64,000 nucleotides of DNA. Source: Epiperipatus broadwayi. Taxonomy: Eukaryota > Onychophora > Udeonychophora > Euonychophora > Peripatidae. Location of the stretch: contig JAQFVV010012510.1 of the NCBI GenBank assembly GCA_028023455.1, positions 1,905,420-1,969,419 on the forward strand, read 5' to 3'. The notes under the pieces were generated by a model, which had not been told where the DNA came from, did not search any database, and saw nothing but the letters and a program-made list of their open reading frames with translations. A program made the translations under genes and the position numbers. Below, one piece after another: positions 60,291-64,000 of this stretch; positions within the stretch are counted from its first letter, which is position 1; every line of letters begins with the position of its first letter.

Positions 60291-60616
60291 AAACCAGGCT
60301 TCCCCAACATAGACCTTAATTGTCAAACCCCTCCCAAACGACATGGTTGTTGGCTAGAGAGGTGAGGGAGGTTCAGACACTGATCAGGTTGAACCTGAGG
60401 AGCGAGACTAAGATATCTATTGAAAATAAGTTTTTCCAAAACTGTTTAAAAACGAAAATAAATTATAATTATTATTCTTCAATTCCATAATTTATTAAAA
60501 GACTTAAATAAAAAGACCATAATTCAGGTTTAGGTATTGAAAATTTTGCATTAATGCAAATAATGTAAGTTGCACATTATTGCTAAAATATGTGTTTTTT
60601 TTATGAAGTGCTTAAG
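60291..60616. other. Spacer, no gene seen
   Basis: A less A+T-rich patch at about 60296-60410 (CCAACATAGACC..., AGAGAGGTGAGGGAGGTTCA) has no usable ORF and no recognised family. The remainder is A+T-rich. Confidence 0.4.
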
Positions 60617-60624
60617 TATAAGCC

Positions 60625-60739
60625 GTCAAGCGTTAGTAGCCGAGAGGTCATTGCACCTGCCTTGCAAGCAAGTAGTTGGTTGCAGACAGGTGTGGGTTTG
60701 CGTCCCAGTGATGCTATGACATATGAAAATATATATATA
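60625..60739 (+). repeat. tRNA-like SINE with target duplication
   Basis: It starts GTCAAGCGTTAGTAGCCGAG with AGGTCATTGCACCTGCC (box A region), then AAGCAAGTAGTTGGTTGCAG, GTGTGGGTTTGCGTCCC (box B region), GATGCTATGACATATG and an A/T-rich tail. The target duplication TATAAGCC lies at 60617-60624 and 60740-60747. Box A and box B are about 50 bp apart, consistent with an internal Pol III promoter. Confidence 0.93.
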
Positions 60740-60887
60740 TATAAGCCAAGACATTTCTTTTTACAGTAACTTAGAGAAATTTTATCAGTGATGGCTTTGT
60801 TTGAATATAATTAAGATAAATTGATAATTTTTGTTTTATTAGTTATAATATTGTTTGTTGCATTATGGATACTGGATTTTGAAATAT

Positions 60888-61073
60888 CTTCCAGGAAAAT
60901 AATATGGTTGGGTTTGTGATTCAAATATAGAATTTAAGAATAAAAATCAAACTGTTTTGGATGATAATTATGTTTGTTAACTTCCAGGAAAATAATATGG
61001 TTGGGTTTGTGATTCAAATATAGAATTTAAGAATAAAAATCAAACTGTTTTGGATGATAATTATGTTTGTTAA
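60888..61073. repeat. 93-bp perfect-looking tandem duplication
   Basis: Units 60888-60980 and 60981-61073, each starting CTTCCAGGAAAATAATATGG and ending ATTATGTTTGTTAA, appear identical by eye. This identity in otherwise decayed DNA points to a very recent duplication, or possibly an assembly artefact. Confidence 0.93.
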
Positions 61074-61599
61074 TGGTTGTTAATATATATATATTTTAAG
61101 ATGGATTATTAGATTATAGTTCTGCCTCAGAAAGTATTATAATTTCAGTATGTAGCCTTTCAGCAGTGTTAATTTTAGAGTAAGTTAGGTTTTGTTTCAC
61201 AGATCAAATGTTAATGGAATTTCTTATTTTCATTAATGAATATGATTATTTCTATAAATAATATCTTATAGAGTAAATCATGTCTATAATATACAGATCT
61301 ATTTCAAGTAAGTTGATAATGACCCCCCCCCTTATTGGGCACTACTTCTAAAATATAGTGTTAAAAATGACAAAAATGTTAAATGTTAAATATGCCTCTA
61401 TAGATAGCATTGTAAAGTATGCATACAAATAATATAGTATTAGATGCTAACATAAGAAGAAAATATAGAGAAGCATGACTTAATGAATTATCATATAGAC
61501 AATTATTTCTATTTTAATGTAAAGCCATAATTCTATTATTATTAGGTCCTAACTAAAATACAGGCTTATTATATACCTATATCAATATATGTAATAGAT
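61074..61599. other. A+T-rich spacer with a 9-C run, no gene seen
   Basis: Homopolymer C at 61323-61331. Nothing else supported. Confidence 0.4.
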
Positions 61600-61920
61600 A
61601 GGGTATATGAGCACAGACTTTCACATGCTAAACCAGCAATCATCAGTTGGTCCAGATTATCATCACCACATATATGCAATAAGTGCTCAGATATATATTA
61701 AGATAGCTAATCTTCATACTTTAATGGACAGGCATCAATTCACGCCACACTCCAACTCTTCAACCGTCCATCCAATTGAAAATCTGATGATGGAACACTC
61801 AAAGGCCACCCTGAGGCTGAGATTCTCGTCACACCCATGTTGACCCCTCATGTACAGGATATAATTCATTTAATACATATACAAGGGATGGGTAGACATC
61901 TCTACTATGTAATAACTGAA
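61600..61920 (-). repeat. Unclassified ~430-bp dispersed repeat, copy (reverse)
   Basis: Landmarks in reverse order: GAGCACAGACTTTCACATGC, AGTTGGTCCAGATTATCATC, TAAGATAGCTAATCTTCATA, AATCTGATGATGGAACACTC, CACACCCATGTTGACCCCTC, GGGATGGGTAGACATC. A 78-codon ORF in it is incidental. About 20 bp farther on, ATACAGGCTTATTAT repeats sequence also present just before the copy (61560 and 61921), possibly a flanking direct repeat. Confidence 0.75.
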
Positions 61921-61929
61921 ATACAGGCT

Positions 61930-63330
61930 TATTATTAGGTCCGTGTATTTAAGTAAATGAAAATATACTCAGCACATATTAAATTCTATATAAAGTGCAT
62001 TAAATTTTGGGGAAATTAAGATGATAAGATCAGCTCAGGGCCATAAGGTATTATATATAGTAGACATAAATAAAATATTACATATAAATAAAATGTATAG
62101 ACTTTAAAAAGAATTCTGAATAAATTTATAATAGGACTCTTAGCCATGAAATTATATAGATTCCATACCCTCTAAATTTTGTTATTGACCAGTGCTAAAT
62201 ATTTCGATAACAAAAGTCTCTGATAAAAATTAATGGTGCAGAATAAATATTCTCTATTAAAACAAATAGATCACTATATTGATTTTGGTTTATTTACAAA
62301 TATTACGTAGATATTAATTATTTGAATAAGTTGAAAACAAAACAATAAATGGTAACATTGTATAACTTGTGGTTTACAGATATATGCATGTGTGTACACA
62401 CATAATTACACTTGCATATGTATCCAGCTAATAATATAAAAGTATTATAGATGTTTAATTAATTATTAGTCTAATCCTGTAAACCAATATATTTTAAAAA
62501 TACTCAATTTCAGTTGATTTATAAATATATAAGTGATGTAGGCTATATACGCACACACACTTGCATATAGTAAAAACATTTTAGTTCTTAATTATTATCT
62601 TTAATTTATAAAACTGAATTATTCCTTTATATATCATTGGTACGTCAACCAAGATATCCTCGGATACAATACATACATATTGTAACTAAAACATCCGATA
62701 GCAGCTATTACAAAGCTGCATGAAAAAAAATTGAATTTCAGAAACAACTTTTAGCAAAAACAAATATATCAATGAGGGGAAAAAAAATCCAATGGCGTAA
62801 TCACGTCACCAAAATATCAAATTATTACGGCAATCAAATATGAAAAATTGGGCACAAAGTGTAATTACATGATCAAAACAAAAAAAAAAAGAATTCACCA
62901 GGGAAAAAATTAATAGACTAACCTACGAAATGAATAAAACGTGCTTATGGCTATAGAATAGAATTTGATCAAAAATATTTATTGTAAGGGGATCAATTCA
63001 AATAGTTTACGAAATATTTGACCCAAAAAAACCCATTAAATTACTATTATCGTGTTCATTAATGAATAGATATGTTATCTGTAATTCTCACATTATCGAA
63101 ACATTAAATGATAAAAATATATTACTGAAATAAATATTATTCAAACCATGCAAAGTTAGTTTCCATAGCCAAACATGTATGAAAATAATAAAATGAAGAT
63201 AAAAGGGGCTATCCGTATATTTCTAGGGGTTCCCCTTTGATGTCAATGACTTGATCAAACTAATGAAAAAATATTTAAGCGGGGGAGACGTGGACGTAGA
63301 CGCCATTTATTTATTTAACTACCTTGTCAC
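61930..63330. other. A+T-rich sequence, no gene seen
   Basis: No ORF, RNA gene or recognised repeat. A short less A+T-rich patch (GGGGGAGACGTGGACGTAGA, 63281-63300) directly precedes the tetranucleotide array. Confidence 0.4.
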
Positions 63331-63334
63331 CCGC

Positions 63335-64000
63335 GAATTCGTATAACTATCTGCTATCTATTAACTTAATAATTATCTATCGATCGATCTATATTTTACT
63401 TGACTCTTTATTTATCTATCAATTTATTTATTATTTAACTTGTTTATCTATTTATTTTTCTATGAAGCTGTTTATTATTTACCAGTCTCGTTATCTATTT
63501 ATCGAGATAATAATCTATCTCTCTTTTAATTGTCTCTTTATCCGCATATTTATTTACTGTCTATCTGTTTATCAATCTACATGTCTCTCTATACGTTTAT
63601 AAATATATTTATCTTATTTATTTATTTTTCTATTTATCTATCACTCTATTTATTATTTAACTTGTCTCTCTATTAATTTTTTTATACATCTGTTTCGAGA
63701 TACTTATTTTATCTGTCTTGTTTGTCTCTCTATCTAATTATTTATTCACTGTCTCTCTATCTGCTTCTCAATCTACCTATCTGTATATGTTTATTTATGT
63801 TTTATTTATTTATTTATCTATCAAACTATTTATTATTTAACATATTTATTTATTTATTCTATAAATCTGTTTATTTGTTCTGTCGCTTTATCTGTTTATC
63901 AAGATACTCATCTATCTCCCTTTTATTTGTCTCCCTATCTACTTTTTTATTTACTGTCTCTCTGTTTATATGTTTATTTAGATATCCCTCTTCTTTATTT
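63335..64000. repeat. Degenerate TATC/TTTA tetranucleotide array with higher-order period
   Basis: The interval is almost entirely imperfect TCTA/TTTA-type tetranucleotides. A longer unit recurs: TTTATCTATC followed within 10 bp by TATTTATTATTTAAC starts at about 63411, 63633 and 63813, i.e. spacings of about 222 and 180 bp. Related TTTACTGTCT and CGAGATA landmarks lie between them. The array continues past the window end. A 92-codon ORF over it is a low-complexity artefact. Confidence 0.85.

Noticed and set aside
58920-61920. Regular spaced repeats considered as a CRISPR-like array or tandem satellite
   Set aside because: Units are hundreds of bases long, diverged, in both orientations and irregularly spaced; this is a dispersed eukaryotic repeat cluster.
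63324-63602. 92-codon Ile/Tyr/Leu/Ser-rich ORF
   Set aside because: Translation of a degenerate tetranucleotide array.

Overview
This is a stretch of an animal (metazoan) nuclear genome. It is very A+T-rich, with long gene-free tracts, microsatellites, C homopolymers and many decayed transposable elements. The one convincing protein-coding gene is a seven-transmembrane receptor of the Moody/Tre1 type (rhodopsin class). That family, together with a diverse mobile-element load (mariner, hAT, TTAA-target elements, L1-like and RTE-like LINEs, Ty3/gypsy, tRNA-like SINEs), fits a protostome such as a mollusc or chelicerate. I cannot name the species from sequence alone.

Layout. 0.5-1.0 kb: an internally deleted mariner on the minus strand. 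2.7 kb: a tRNA-like SINE, followed at 3.47-3.8 kb by a large compound trinucleotide repeat. About 4.0-9.65 kb: a decayed L1/Tx1-like LINE (ORF1 plus endonuclease-RT ORF2) carrying a SINE and a 365-bp hAT-type element with a perfect 8-bp target duplication. 10.3-10.9 kb: a second hAT-type element. 12.2 and 13.1 kb: two SINEs with clear target duplications. 15.3-16.7 kb: two less A+T-rich patches with possible exon-like ORFs, unassigned. 20.8-27.1 kb: a deleted minus-strand Ty3/gypsy element between two roughly 1.85-kb LTRs; the left LTR contains a 745-bp TTAA-flanked insertion that the right LTR lacks.

27-47 kb holds small inverted-repeat elements and several copies of one RTE/BovB-like LINE family. 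One of these is a 5'-inverted (twin-primed) copy nested inside an older copy of the same family, followed by a ~308-bp inverted repeat. 51.86-52.95 kb is the receptor gene (minus strand, uninterrupted ORF). 54.5-57.3 kb is the longest RTE copy. 58.9-61.9 kb is a cluster of an unclassified ~430-bp dispersed repeat, a SINE and a 93-bp tandem duplication. 63.3-64.0 kb is a degenerate tetranucleotide array with a longer higher-order period, cut by the window end.

There is no operon, CRISPR array, rRNA gene or multi-gene pathway here. The biological story is one receptor gene in a region shaped by successive, nested transposon insertions.
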